A stretch of 32,359 nucleotides of DNA from Pyramidobacter piscolens W5455 (GCF_000177335.1 NZ_ADFP01000061.1:1-32359); one strand, 5' to 3'; positions 14,977 through 23,500 are shown, counted from the first letter of the stretch. Translations and numbers: made by a program. The notes: generated by a model from the sequence alone, not told the origin.

Positions 14977-16443
14977 ATGCGTAACGGACTCAGAAAGTTA
15001 AGTGTTGCTATGGCTATTGTTTCTTTGGTTGCTAGTGTGGCCGCAGCATGTGACATGGTTGTCGTTACCCCTAAGGGTAGCGCTGACGGCAACATGATGT
15101 GGGCCAAAAATAGCAATCGGAACAACGAAGAGTGCATGACCTTCAAGTTCCATCAAGGTGGCAATCATGCCGTCGGCGAGACCGTCAAAGTCAGCCACTG
15201 CAAAATTCCCCAAGCTCCTGTTACTTACTCCGTGATTGGCGCTGAACCCTACTGGGGCTGGGGTGGCGAGATCGAAATGAATGAAAAAGGCGTCTGTTGC
15301 GGAAACGAATTGATCCTTACCAAAGACCCTGTTCATCATGAGGAAGAGGGTATGAATGGCCATGACCTGAACCGGCTTGCTGTTGAGCGCGGCGCCACCG
15401 CTTATGAAGCTATGCATGTCATCATTGACATGATCGAAAAATACGGTCAGGGAGGCAATGCCAATCCTCCCAGCACTTCCGATCTATACGTATACTGGAA
15501 TTCCTTTCTGATCGTTGATCCTCATGAGGCTTGGGTGCTTGAGACCTCAGACCGCCGCTGGATCGCCCGCAAGATCGATCCTAATGAAGGTGTTTTCGCC
15601 CTCACCAACATGTGCTCCATCGGCGCTGTTTACGATGAGTGCAGCGAGGACCTGATCCAGCATGCCATCGACAAGGGCTGGCATGCCGCTGGTGACGAAT
15701 TCAACTTCTTCAAAGTTTACAGCCAGATCAACCCTCGCCCCAATTTTGAGACTAAAGGCCGCCGTGCTTATGACATGCTTGCCAAGAAAATGGGTAAGAT
15801 CGTCCCCTCAGACATCATGGAAGTTATGAGAGACAACAAACTGGCCGGTTCGTTCCTCGAATCACGTTTCGGCATGGCCAAGGTCACTCGCGCCCTCAGC
15901 GAGCATATGATCGGCAACAGCATTGCCGGCAGCGCCGTCGTTCAGATGCGCACGAATCCCGAGATTCCTGAAGCGATGCGTACGCTGATCTGGGCCGCCA
16001 TGGCTTCGCCAGACTGCTCCGGTTATCGTCCGTTCTACTTTTGCGCCAAAGTTCCTGAAGAGCTTTCCATTGGTGAAAATACCTATGACATCAAGTCGCC
16101 TTGGTGGTGCTTCGATATGCTCGATCGCATGGCTCGTGCTAACGAAGATTGCTACTTCGACGTGCTCAAGGCTATCTGGACGCCTTACGAAAACCGCATG
16201 TTCAACGAGAACAAGATGATGGAAAAGCAGGCTATCAAATTGTTCGACGCAGGTAAAGACGAGGAAGCAAAAAAACTTATCAGCGACTTCGTCCAAACTT
16301 ACTGTGACAAGAGCTGGGACATCGCCAAGGGACTTCAGGGCGTGTTCAAGGAACTCAACAAGGTCGTCCCTGGCCCCAAGGTCAACCTGATTGATCCTGA
16401 AGGCGTCAGCAACAAAAACGCCAAGGTCATTCTGTTCCAGTAG
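14977..16443 (+). CDS. Secreted secernin-like C69-family Ntn-hydrolase
   Basis: A 488-residue protein: Sec signal peptide (residues 1-24, ending ASVAAA), then Cys25-Asp at the start of the mature domain. From there it matches secernin/C69 peptidases: CDMVVVTPKGSADGNMMWAK, PVTYSVIGAEPYWGWGGEIE, MNEKGVCCGNE, IIDMIEKYGQGGN, WNSFLIVDPHEAWVLET. C69 enzymes are N-terminal-nucleophile amidases/dipeptidases that use an N-terminal Cys. Here signal-peptide removal would itself free that Cys, so secretion could activate the enzyme. AAAGGAG lies 8 bases before ATG 14977; the in-frame ATG at 14959 contains that site. The sequence favours codons such as GCT, CCT and ATC unlike the GC-rich flanks. The substrate is probably a peptide or N-acyl amino acid. 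Confidence 0.85.
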   Translation: MRNGLRKLSVAMAIVSLVASVAAACDMVVVTPKGSADGNMMWAKNSNRNNEECMTFKFHQGGNHAVGETVKVSHCKIPQAPVTYSVIGAEPYWGWGGEIEMNEKGVCCGNELILTKDPVHHEEEGMNGHDLNRLAVERGATAYEAMHVIIDMIEKYGQGGNANPPSTSDLYVYWNSFLIVDPHEAWVLETSDRRWIARKIDPNEGVFALTNMCSIGAVYDECSEDLIQHAIDKGWHAAGDEFNFFKVYSQINPRPNFETKGRRAYDMLAKKMGKIVPSDIMEVMRDNKLAGSFLESRFGMAKVTRALSEHMIGNSIAGSAVVQMRTNPEIPEAMRTLIWAAMASPDCSGYRPFYFCAKVPEELSIGENTYDIKSPWWCFDMLDRMARANEDCYFDVLKAIWTPYENRMFNENKMMEKQAIKLFDAGKDEEAKKLISDFVQTYCDKSWDIAKGLQGVFKELNKVVPGPKVNLIDPEGVSNKNAKVILFQ

Positions 16444-16489
16444 CATCCACATGTCATACTGATTTTTTTATAGAAAGCATTAACGGTTT

Positions 16490-16556
16490 GCAGGACACTG
16501 CGAGAGAGTTCAGTCGAGACAGACCTGAGCGGCTGAACTCTTTTACAGTGCCCTTG
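16490..16556 (+). terminator. Extended hairpin after the C69 gene
   Basis: A core stem AGAGTTCAG/CTGAACTCT (16505-16513 with 16533-16541) is followed by TTT; outer pairing CACTG/CAGTG (16496-16500 with 16546-16550) extends it. It is likely a terminator dividing the low-GC region into two transcription units. A T-run at 16463-16469 lies just before it. Confidence 0.55.
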
Positions 16557-16571
16557 CGTTCGCTCTTCTAA

Positions 16572-16599
16572 TTGAGAAACAGCATTATCATTTTATTCT
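16572..16599 (+). promoter_or_regulatory. Candidate promoter of the Tat cassette
   Basis: TTGAGA (16572-16577) and TATTCT (16594-16599), spacer 16, located after the terminator and 60 bases before the 28-residue reading frame. Confidence 0.4.
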
Positions 16600-16658
16600 C
16601 GCGTCATTGGTGGAATAAGAGCTTATCAGTAAATCTTGTCGCTGAAAGGAGTTATAAA

Positions 16659-16745
16659 ATGAAATATTCAGCCGGTCTGATTGTCGGCCTTTGTGTTGGA
16701 ACCGCGGCTTTTGCCGTCATTGTTATGCTGTGCCTGCATTGCTAA
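16659..16745 (+). CDS. 28-residue single-span membrane peptide
   Basis: Reads MKYSAGLIVGLCVGTAAF followed by AVIVMLCLHC. AAAGGAG (16645-16651) lies 7 bases before the ATG, a strong site. The peptide is one hydrophobic helix with Cys near the middle and at the C-terminus (His-Cys end). It precedes the Tat-exported enzyme by 36 bases. Too short for family assignment; a regulatory or complex-stabilising membrane peptide is possible. Confidence 0.5.
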   Translation: MKYSAGLIVGLCVGTAAFAVIVMLCLHC

Positions 16746-16781
16746 AAAGCACAAAATTGTTGAGAAGGAGAAAGACACATC

Positions 16782-17867
16782 ATGGATGACATGAACAGAA
16801 GAGATTTCATCAAAGGAGCCAGCGTTGGCACATTAGGTGCTTTTTTAGCAAGTGGCGGCATTGCTTCCACTTTTCTCCGAGATCGTCTGATCCCCAAACC
16901 CGCAAAGCCCACTGTCGAAATCGGCGAGCTGAAAAGTATTCACGTCAAGTGCATTACTGAAACCAGCTGGTTCGACAATTATGTGCAGCAGCAGGATTTT
17001 AAAAAGGCAGGCGGAGCGCTTGTACAGCAATATGATGTCAAGTTCAGCCATACCGGCGTGAAAGAGGGCTTTGAGGGCGACAACGCCGGTGGATATTCAG
17101 CGCTGATAGAGTTTGAGTTTATGAACGGAGACCGCAAGAAGGTACTTCTCGATACTGGCTGGAACAACAAGTGGATGACCAAACGCTTTGAAGAGGAAGG
17201 CATTGACGCGATGCTCCGCAGCGGCGAGATCGACACGCTGATCATCTCACATGACCACTATGACCACTACTGGGGCATCCAGACAACTCTCCAGTGGAAA
17301 CCGGATATTACTCTGTACATCCCTGACTCGTTCCGCAAAGAAAGCTACCAACTGCTCTCGGGGGCCGACTTCCCCAAGCCGCCTATTTCCAACACAGTGC
17401 CGTTTAAGGGCGAATTGAAAAAGTTCGCTCTGAAGAAGGTTCACAAAATTTTCCCCGGCGTGTCGTTGGTTGCTTTTGACTGTCCGTGCGGACGCGGAGT
17501 GTTCGGCGAAGAAGTGCTTGTCTGCAATGTTGCCGGCAAAGGGCTTGTGACAATATCAGGATGCTGCCACATGGGACTTTTGTCACTGCTCAACTTCACG
17601 AAGAACAACTTTATCGGCGGAGACAAGATTTACGGCGTTTACGGCGGAGTCCATATCTCTCCCTACGACAACTGGAATCCTGCCAACGACGATTTGGTAC
17701 GCTCGATCAACAACTATCATGTAGAAAAACTCGGCGTCAATCACTGCACCGGCTATATCACGGTTGAAAAAATGATAGCCGCAGGTGTCCCAGTCATCAA
17801 AGGCACTGCACGCAATAAGACAAAAAGAGATCTTTATCTGGGCAACGGCGATGAGATTTTCTTCTAA
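16782..17867 (+). CDS. Tat-exported metallo-beta-lactamase-fold hydrolase
   Basis: A 361-residue protein. The N-terminus has a twin-arginine signal, NRRDFIKGA (5-13), followed by a mildly hydrophobic stretch GTLGAFLASGGIAS. The catalytic domain carries the two-metal motif SHDHYDHYWG (156-165; His157, His159, Asp161, His162), SGCCHMG (259-265, His263), YGGVHIS (287-293, His291) and NHCTG (320-324, His321). The last three motifs match the subfamily typified by archaeal MJ0301 (annotated as dihydropterin-aminobenzene-phosphate synthase-like), normally cytoplasmic. Export through Tat implies folding with metal inside the cell. AAGGAG lies 11 bases before ATG 16782. It is followed by a membrane protein and, three genes on, by TatA and TatC, its probable exporter. 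Confidence 0.87.
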   Translation: MDDMNRRDFIKGASVGTLGAFLASGGIASTFLRDRLIPKPAKPTVEIGELKSIHVKCITETSWFDNYVQQQDFKKAGGALVQQYDVKFSHTGVKEGFEGDNAGGYSALIEFEFMNGDRKKVLLDTGWNNKWMTKRFEEEGIDAMLRSGEIDTLIISHDHYDHYWGIQTTLQWKPDITLYIPDSFRKESYQLLSGADFPKPPISNTVPFKGELKKFALKKVHKIFPGVSLVAFDCPCGRGVFGEEVLVCNVAGKGLVTISGCCHMGLLSLLNFTKNNFIGGDKIYGVYGGVHISPYDNWNPANDDLVRSINNYHVEKLGVNHCTGYITVEKMIAAGVPVIKGTARNKTKRDLYLGNGDEIFF

Positions 17868-17879
17868 GGAGAATGACAA

Positions 17880-19139
17880 ATGAAAATTGAAAACTGGACT
17901 GAAAAAAGGAAACTCGCGCCCCGAGGAGGCGTCTTTGTCGCAGGACTGGTTGATCTGATCCTTATGCTGGCGGTCTTCATGGGGATTTGGTACGTGTTCA
18001 TGGATCCCCGCGGCATTCTACGCATGTACACGCCGATGTATGGCTATGCCTATGTTCAGTGGTTCCTTGTCTCGGTGCTGACCGCACATTTCGTATTCCG
18101 TCTCTGTCCGTTCCAGAACAGCTCATTCCTCACAAAAACCCCTCCTTTGATCAAAGGGCTCCTGTTCTCGATCGTTGCAGCAGCACTGATGCTCCTTATC
18201 GTCGATGGAATCTTCAAGATCGTCCTCGGCAATCTGGCAGTTCCTTACTTCAGCGAGGAAACGCTTCTGTCTCTGAAACAGAACGCTTTTACAGCCCGTG
18301 AATACGCGCACCAGGCGATCACTATGTATGGCGGAATCACGGCGCTGTTTATTCCGCTTTGGATCATCCACCTAAACAACTGGCCTGCCTGTGAGATTCA
18401 CAGTTACAAAGGCTACCTGACAAGCTTTTTCATTATCTTCGCGCTGGCAGGCTTTGGCTTCCTGATTCTCTTCCACCCTCACATGGGCGTGCTGTTTTAT
18501 CCCTGGCAGACGTGGACGGCCGTTGCTCCATGGTGGGAAGATTACGCACAAACGCTCAGCGGCAATTTCTGCCTTGGCGGCGTCATGTGCTGGACGGCTG
18601 TAATGTGGATCTTCAATGTCACATTTGAGGGATATCCCTTCAAAAAGATCAAGGCGCAGCCGTGGCGGGCACTGGCCGGCATTTTCGGCACTTTGCTCGT
18701 TGCCGTGATTTTCTTCAAAGTGTTCCTGCTGCTTCAGGACCTTGTCTGGGGCGTGCCGATCCGCGGCAGTCAGCTGCTCATGGCGGTTGATTGGCGTTAC
18801 CTGCACAGCGGCGAATGCGCTATGTTCATGCTTCTTATCGCGCTGGTGTGGGGATTCTATTTTGACAACTGGCCGAGAAAATACACTTTCGAGGCAAACG
18901 TCCTCATTCGCTTCGTTATAATCTGCATGCTGACGTTCGCATTTTATGTCTTCTACTACAGATATAACCCTGAAATTCTCGGCCAGCAGACAGGCTACTC
19001 CAATCCCCTGCAGTATCCGCTTGCAGCTACGAGTCTCATCGTCGCACTGCTTCTTGCGCACAATTGGTTCTTCGACCTGACTCCTGGCTATAAGGTCGTA
19101 AACAAGGACGAGTTTGCCAACTCCAGCGAGAAGCAGTAA
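17880..19139 (+). CDS. Unrecognised polytopic membrane protein, about ten spans
   Basis: A 419-residue protein with hydrophobic segments near residues 15-40, 54-76, 88-115, 141-162, 176-195, 229-248, 264-290, 307-327, 338-360 and 379-400. It is rich in Trp and aromatic residues, with conserved-looking pieces WIIHLNNWPACEIHSYKG, LFYPWQTWTAVAPWWEDYAQ and YFDNWPRKYTFEA between spans; the first and last contain His, Cys or acidic residues suited to ligand or metal contact. I cannot place it in a known transporter family. Its ribosome site TAAGGAG overlaps the stop of the Tat-exported hydrolase (12-base gap), so the two are probably made together. A role as membrane partner or importer of the hydrolase product is inference. 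Confidence 0.75.
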   Translation: MKIENWTEKRKLAPRGGVFVAGLVDLILMLAVFMGIWYVFMDPRGILRMYTPMYGYAYVQWFLVSVLTAHFVFRLCPFQNSSFLTKTPPLIKGLLFSIVAAALMLLIVDGIFKIVLGNLAVPYFSEETLLSLKQNAFTAREYAHQAITMYGGITALFIPLWIIHLNNWPACEIHSYKGYLTSFFIIFALAGFGFLILFHPHMGVLFYPWQTWTAVAPWWEDYAQTLSGNFCLGGVMCWTAVMWIFNVTFEGYPFKKIKAQPWRALAGIFGTLLVAVIFFKVFLLLQDLVWGVPIRGSQLLMAVDWRYLHSGECAMFMLLIALVWGFYFDNWPRKYTFEANVLIRFVIICMLTFAFYVFYYRYNPEILGQQTGYSNPLQYPLAATSLIVALLLAHNWFFDLTPGYKVVNKDEFANSSEKQ

Positions 19140-19147
19140 AATCAAGC

Positions 19148-19426
19148 ATGGATCCGTCGCGCAGGCACTTTTTAAAACGAGGGCTCTTGGATTATCTGGC
19201 AGAATCGTGCGCCTCATTTCGTGAAGAATGCAAAACAGTTTCTCAGAACAGGGAGGAATCGCTCGATCGTTACTTTTTAACCGACGACGCCTGCCAGGCG
19301 CTTCTTGCGGATTACACACTAGAAGATCTGCAGGAGGATGCCAGAAAAGCAGGTATAGATCCGGACGGTCTTAGCAAGAGAGAACTCGCAAAAAAACTCT
19401 TTTCTAAATCTGAAGAATTAAATTAA
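19148..19426 (+). CDS. 92-residue protein with twin-arginine-like N-terminus
   Basis: Starts MDPSRRHFLKRGLLDYLAES: the S-RR-x-F-L-K consensus of Tat signals is perfect at residues 4-10, but no hydrophobic segment follows; the next residues are amphipathic and charged. The C-terminal part, YTLEDLQEDARKAGIDPDG then SKRELAKKLFS, looks like a helix-extension-helix (SAP/Rho-N-like) module. No signal cleavage site. Start ATG 19148 is 8 bases after the previous stop and has only a weak ribosome site, suggesting coupling. It lies directly before tatA. It could be a Tat-docking or assembly factor, a signal-binding decoy, or a soluble redox-associated protein; none is proven. Confidence 0.72.
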   Translation: MDPSRRHFLKRGLLDYLAESCASFREECKTVSQNREESLDRYFLTDDACQALLADYTLEDLQEDARKAGIDPDGLSKRELAKKLFSKSEELN

Positions 19427-19437
19427 AGGAGTAAAAA

Positions 19438-19593
19438 ATGGGAAATCTCGGTTTTTCTGAATTATTCTTGATCTTGGTTGTCTGCCTTGTTATTTTCGGC
19501 CCCGCCAAACTGCCGGAGATTGGCAAAGCAGCTGGTAAAGCTATCAGAGAATTCAAATCGGCCGTCAACAGCAACGATGAGCGCAAGGACTAG
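19438..19593 (+). CDS. tatA: Twin-arginine translocase subunit TatA (short)
   Basis: A 51-residue protein: polar start with Glu8, one membrane helix (FLILVVCLVIF), the invariant FG hinge (Phe20-Gly21) and amphipathic helix KLPEIGKAAGKAIREFK, then a short charged tail. These are the hallmarks of the TatA/E pore-forming subunit of the inner-membrane Tat translocase. It is shorter than most TatA proteins, the acidic tail being reduced to SNDERKD. AAAGGAG (19425-19431) overlaps the preceding stop and lies 6 bases before ATG 19438. tatC follows after 39 bases; no tatB is present, giving a minimal TatAC system in which TatA would do both jobs. Confidence 0.95.
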   Translation: MGNLGFSELFLILVVCLVIFGPAKLPEIGKAAGKAIREFKSAVNSNDERKD

Positions 19594-19632
19594 CGAAAAC
19601 GACATTTCCGCATTCTCCCTAGAGGCAATGCA

Positions 19633-20382
19633 ATGGAGGAGTTGAAAAAAAGCGACGTTATTAAGCATCTTTCAGCTTTACGCCGTCTTATTCTCGTTTC
19701 ACTCCTCCTTGTCATCGTAGGAACTGTTTCTATTTATGCGTTTGCTTATGATTTTGCACAGAATGTATCTTTAGCTCCGCTCAAAGCCCTTAACATAACA
19801 CCGGTGGTCATTGGCGTAGCTGAAGGGTTTATGGTGAAGCTGAAGCTGTCATTTAGTTTGGGCTTTTTCGTTTCTCTGCCAGCGCTTATCTTTTTGCTCC
19901 TGCTGTTCATCTTTCCCGCTCTTTACAGAAGAGAAAAGCTGCCCGCAATCATCCTCTGTGTCGCTGGAACGGGGCTGTTCATTACCGGAGTCTTTCTTTC
20001 CTACAGGTACATCGTAGGACTTGCACTGAGATTCTTCCTGCTTGAGCAGGCACCCGGCTTTCAGGTTGTTCTCTCATATGAACGATACTTTTCGTTCCTG
20101 CTGAATTTTTTGTGGCCTTTCGGCATTCTGATGGAACTGCCTCTTGTCGTTTTCATCCTGACGAGTTTGGGATTATTAAGACCCGCATGGCTCAGAAAAG
20201 TCCGCAAATATGTATTCGTTATATCCTTCATCGCCGGCGCTTTATTAACGCCGCCTGATGTCGTGTCTCAGGTGATGCTGGCGATACCAATCATTGTCTT
20301 TTATGAGATTTCAATCTGGATTTCCGTCTTCACATGCTGGCTAAAAAAGCCAAGGAAGAAAGAGCTTTCAGCAGAGGAATAG
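19633..20382 (+). CDS. tatC: Twin-arginine translocase subunit TatC with altered signal-binding motif
   Basis: A 249-residue inner-membrane protein with six spans, the signal-peptide receptor of the Tat pathway. Family features: KHLSALRRLI (11-20), SLAPLKAL (46-53), FIFPALYRREK (92-102, Glu101 equals E. coli Glu103), ILMELP (165-170, Glu169) and LLTPPDVVSQ (204-213, Asp209). Oddity: in the HLxELR motif the Glu that equals E. coli Glu15, one of two acidic residues contacting the twin arginines, is Ala15 here. The residue equal to Gln90 is Leu. AGAGG lies 8 bases before ATG 19633. Together with tatA it closes the low-GC operon; a terminator follows. Confidence 0.95.
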   Translation: MEELKKSDVIKHLSALRRLILVSLLLVIVGTVSIYAFAYDFAQNVSLAPLKALNITPVVIGVAEGFMVKLKLSFSLGFFVSLPALIFLLLLFIFPALYRREKLPAIILCVAGTGLFITGVFLSYRYIVGLALRFFLLEQAPGFQVVLSYERYFSFLLNFLWPFGILMELPLVVFILTSLGLLRPAWLRKVRKYVFVISFIAGALLTPPDVVSQVMLAIPIIVFYEISIWISVFTCWLKKPRKKELSAEE

Positions 20383-20391
20383 CAGAATTGC

Positions 20392-20436
20392 AATGGAGCT
20401 TCCCGAAAGGATTTCGGAAGGCCCCATTTCTTTTTC
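20392..20436 (+). terminator. Intrinsic terminator after tatC
   Basis: Stem CTTCCCGAAA/TTTCGGAAG (one bulged C), with outer pairing AATGG/CCATT, followed by TTCTTTTTCT. It ends the low-GC operon. Confidence 0.8.
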
Positions 20437-20461
20437 TCTTCATCTCTTTATAGAACGATAG

Positions 20462-20507
20462 GACGGCCGAAACGCAGAAGGAAAATTCCCTTCGCGTTTC
20501 GGCCGTC
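20462..20507. other. Long hairpin between tatC and the RND gene
   Basis: Arms GACGGCCGAAACGC (20462-20475) and GCGTTTCGGCCGTC (20494-20507) with inner GAAGG/CCTTC give 19 pairs with one bulge. There are few T on either side; it may protect the 3' end of the RND mRNA on the minus strand. Confidence 0.55.
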
Positions 20508-20574
20508 TTATCTTCCGCGCCAAACGCCGGCGTCCGTTTTTTCAGTCCGGCCGCCGCGGCGCGGACGCTTTCGG

Positions 20575-23500
20575 TCAGCCGCGTTTTTTCGGCAGGCAGG
20601 GGACTTTGTAGACGACGGCGGTGAGGACGGGGATGACGATCAGCGTCAGGATGGTGCTGACGGTGAGTCCGGCCATGATGGTCACGGCCATGGGGCCGAA
20701 CATCAGGTCCCAGATCAGCGGGACCATGCCGAGCACGGTGGTGAGCGCCGACATGGCGACGGGGCGCAGGCGGCCGACGCCGTCTTCGACGATGGCTTCG
20801 TAACGGTCGCGTCCGGCGGCGAAATCGGCGCTGACTTGATCGAGCAGTACGATCGAGTTCTTGGCCAGCATGCCGACAAGGCTGAGCGTGCCGATGATGG
20901 CCAGAAAGCTCATGCTCATGCCCGCCAGCCACAGGCCGCCGACGACGCCGATGAGGATCAGCGGCAGCACGCCGAAGATGATCAGCGGCTGGCGGAAGCC
21001 GTTGAACAGGAACACCATGATCGTGAACATGGTCAGCAGCGCGGGCAGAAAGGCCACCTTCATGCCGCCAATAGCGTCGTCGGAAAGTTCCTTTTCGCCG
21101 CCCCATTCCAGCGAGTAGCCGACGGGCAGCTCGATGGCCTCGATCGGGGCGCGTACGCGCTCCAGCATGGCGTCGGCGTTGTGCCCGAGCTTGACTTCGC
21201 TGGCTACGGTGAGCACGCGGCTGCGGTTGCGGCGCATGACGATATTGTCTTCGTAGTCCACGTCGAGCGACGAGATCACGGTGCCCAGCGGCACGGTGGC
21301 GTTCGCGGCCGGCGCCCAGACGGGCAGCGATTTGATCCGGTCGATCCGATTGCGCTGTTCGGGCACGAGGGCCGCCATGATCGCCAGCGTCTTGTCGCCG
21401 TCGCGGAAGGCGCCGATCGGCAGCCCCGTGGTGGCGATGAGCAAAGCCTGGTTGAGCTGCGGGCGCGTCAGGCCGAGATTCTGCATCTGATCCTTGAGCA
21501 CGCGCGGATGGATCACTTCCACGGGCTGGCGCCAGTCGAGACGCGCGAAGTTGTGGCTGGGATCGGCCTCGACGATGCGCAGCGCCTGCTCGCCCAGATC
21601 GCGCAGCACGGCCGGATCCTCGCCGTAAAAGCGGGCTTCGAGTTTCGGCGCCATGCCGCTGCCCTTGGAGAAGAGCTTGCACACGCCCGTCAGTTGCGGC
21701 ATTTCTTCGTCGAGGCGCTGCTGCGTTCGCAGCAGCATGGCGCGGGTGTCTTCGGGATCTTTCATCTCCACCAGCAACTGCGCGTAGGCCGTGTCGGGAT
21801 CGGGCGGCGAATAGGTGAGCATAAAGCGCAGGCTGCCACCGCCGATGAAATCGGTAACGTTTTTCACGTTGGGCTGCGCGCGCAAAAACTGATCCAGCTC
21901 CATGGCGGCCGAACGTTGCGCCGCCAGCGACGCGCCCTCGTCGCTCCACAGATCGACGGTGTAGTAGGCCGTGTTGGCGTCCGGGAAGAACGACGTGTCA
22001 AGGCGCGCCAGCCCCCAGCAGGAGAGCGCGAACAGCGCCGCCGCCAGCGCCATCGAGAGAAAACGATGGCGCAGGCAGCCTTCGAGCAGGGCGCGGTACG
22101 CGCGGAACAATGGCCGGTCGTAAGGATCGTCCTTCTGCTTCGACGGCTTGAGCATGATCTGCCCGAAAACGGGCGTCACCGTCAGCGCCGCGCCCCAGCT
22201 CAGCATCATGGAAATGCCCACAACCTGGAGCAGCGAGCGGCAGAATTCGCCGGTGCTGTCCTGCGACAGGCCGATGGGGACGAAGGCCAGCACGGCGATG
22301 AAAGTGCCGCCCAGCATGGCCCATTTGGAGCCTTCCACGGCCTGATCGGCGGCGTCTTCGATGTCCATGCCGCGTTCCACGCCGACGAGCATGCTCTCGG
22401 AAACGACGATGGCGTTGTCCACCAGCGAGCCGAGCGCGATGATCAACGCTCCGAGCGACACAATTTGCAGGAACACGCCGCAGGCGTTCATGAAAACGAA
22501 TGTGCCCGCCACGGTGAGCAGCAGCACGGCGCCGATGATCAGCCCGGTGCGCATGCCCATGAACACGAGCAGCACGCCGACGACGATGGCCAGCGACTCG
22601 ATCAGGTTGACGATGAAATCCTGCACCGATCGCGTCACTTGGTCGGACTGCATGTAGATCTCGTTCAGTTCCATGCCGATCGGGCGGTGCACTTCCAGCT
22701 CGCGCAGGCGCTTCGAAACGCTCTCGCCCATCGTTACGACGTTGCCGCCGGTGACCGTGGCGATGCCGATGCCCAGCGCCGGACGGCCGTTGAAGCGCAT
22801 CATGAAACTCTGCGGGTCGACGAAATCGCGGCGCACGGTCGCCACCTCGCGCAGGCGGATCAGCTGCCCGCCGACTCCGCCGATGACGAGATCGCCGATG
22901 TCGTCCACCGACATGATGGCGCCCGTCGGCGAGACGCGCACAAAGCGGTCGCCCAGCGTCGTCGTGCCCAGAGCCGAGAGCGTGTTCTGCTGGTTCAGCA
23001 CGTTGAAGATGGCATTCGGCGCCAGCCCCAGCGACGACAGGCGCGTAGCCGAGAACTCCACGTAAACGGCTTCTTTCTGCTCGCCGAGAATCTTCACGCT
23101 GGCCACGCCGGGCACGAGCACGAGCTGCTTTTTGAGAAAATCGGCGTAGTCCCACAGCTCTTTCATCGTGTAGCCGTCGCCGACGAGGGCGTAATACTGA
23201 CCGTAAACGTCGCCGAAGTCGTTGTCGACCATGATCGCGCTGCCCGCGGGCATGGAGACCTGCACATCGTTCAGCTTCTGGCGCAGCACGTCCCAGATCT
23301 CCGGCAAATCTTTCGACGTGTATTTGTCCTTGATGTCCACGTAGACGATGGCCATGCCGGGCACGGAACGCGAGCGGAGGCGCTTGATCTCGCCCATGGC
23401 CTGCACGGCGTCCTCGACGCGGCTGGTCGCCTCGCGTTCCACCTCGTAAGCCGTGGAGCCGGGATAGACGATGGTGACCACGGCGGTCTTGATCGTGAAG

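Noticed and set aside
16463-16469. T-run right after the C69 gene as a terminator by itself
   Set aside because: No stem precedes it; the real hairpin with a T-run is at 16490-16556.
11701-20436. Prophage or transposon explanation of the low-GC block
   Set aside because: No integrase, transposase, phage structural gene, tRNA or flanking repeat was found.
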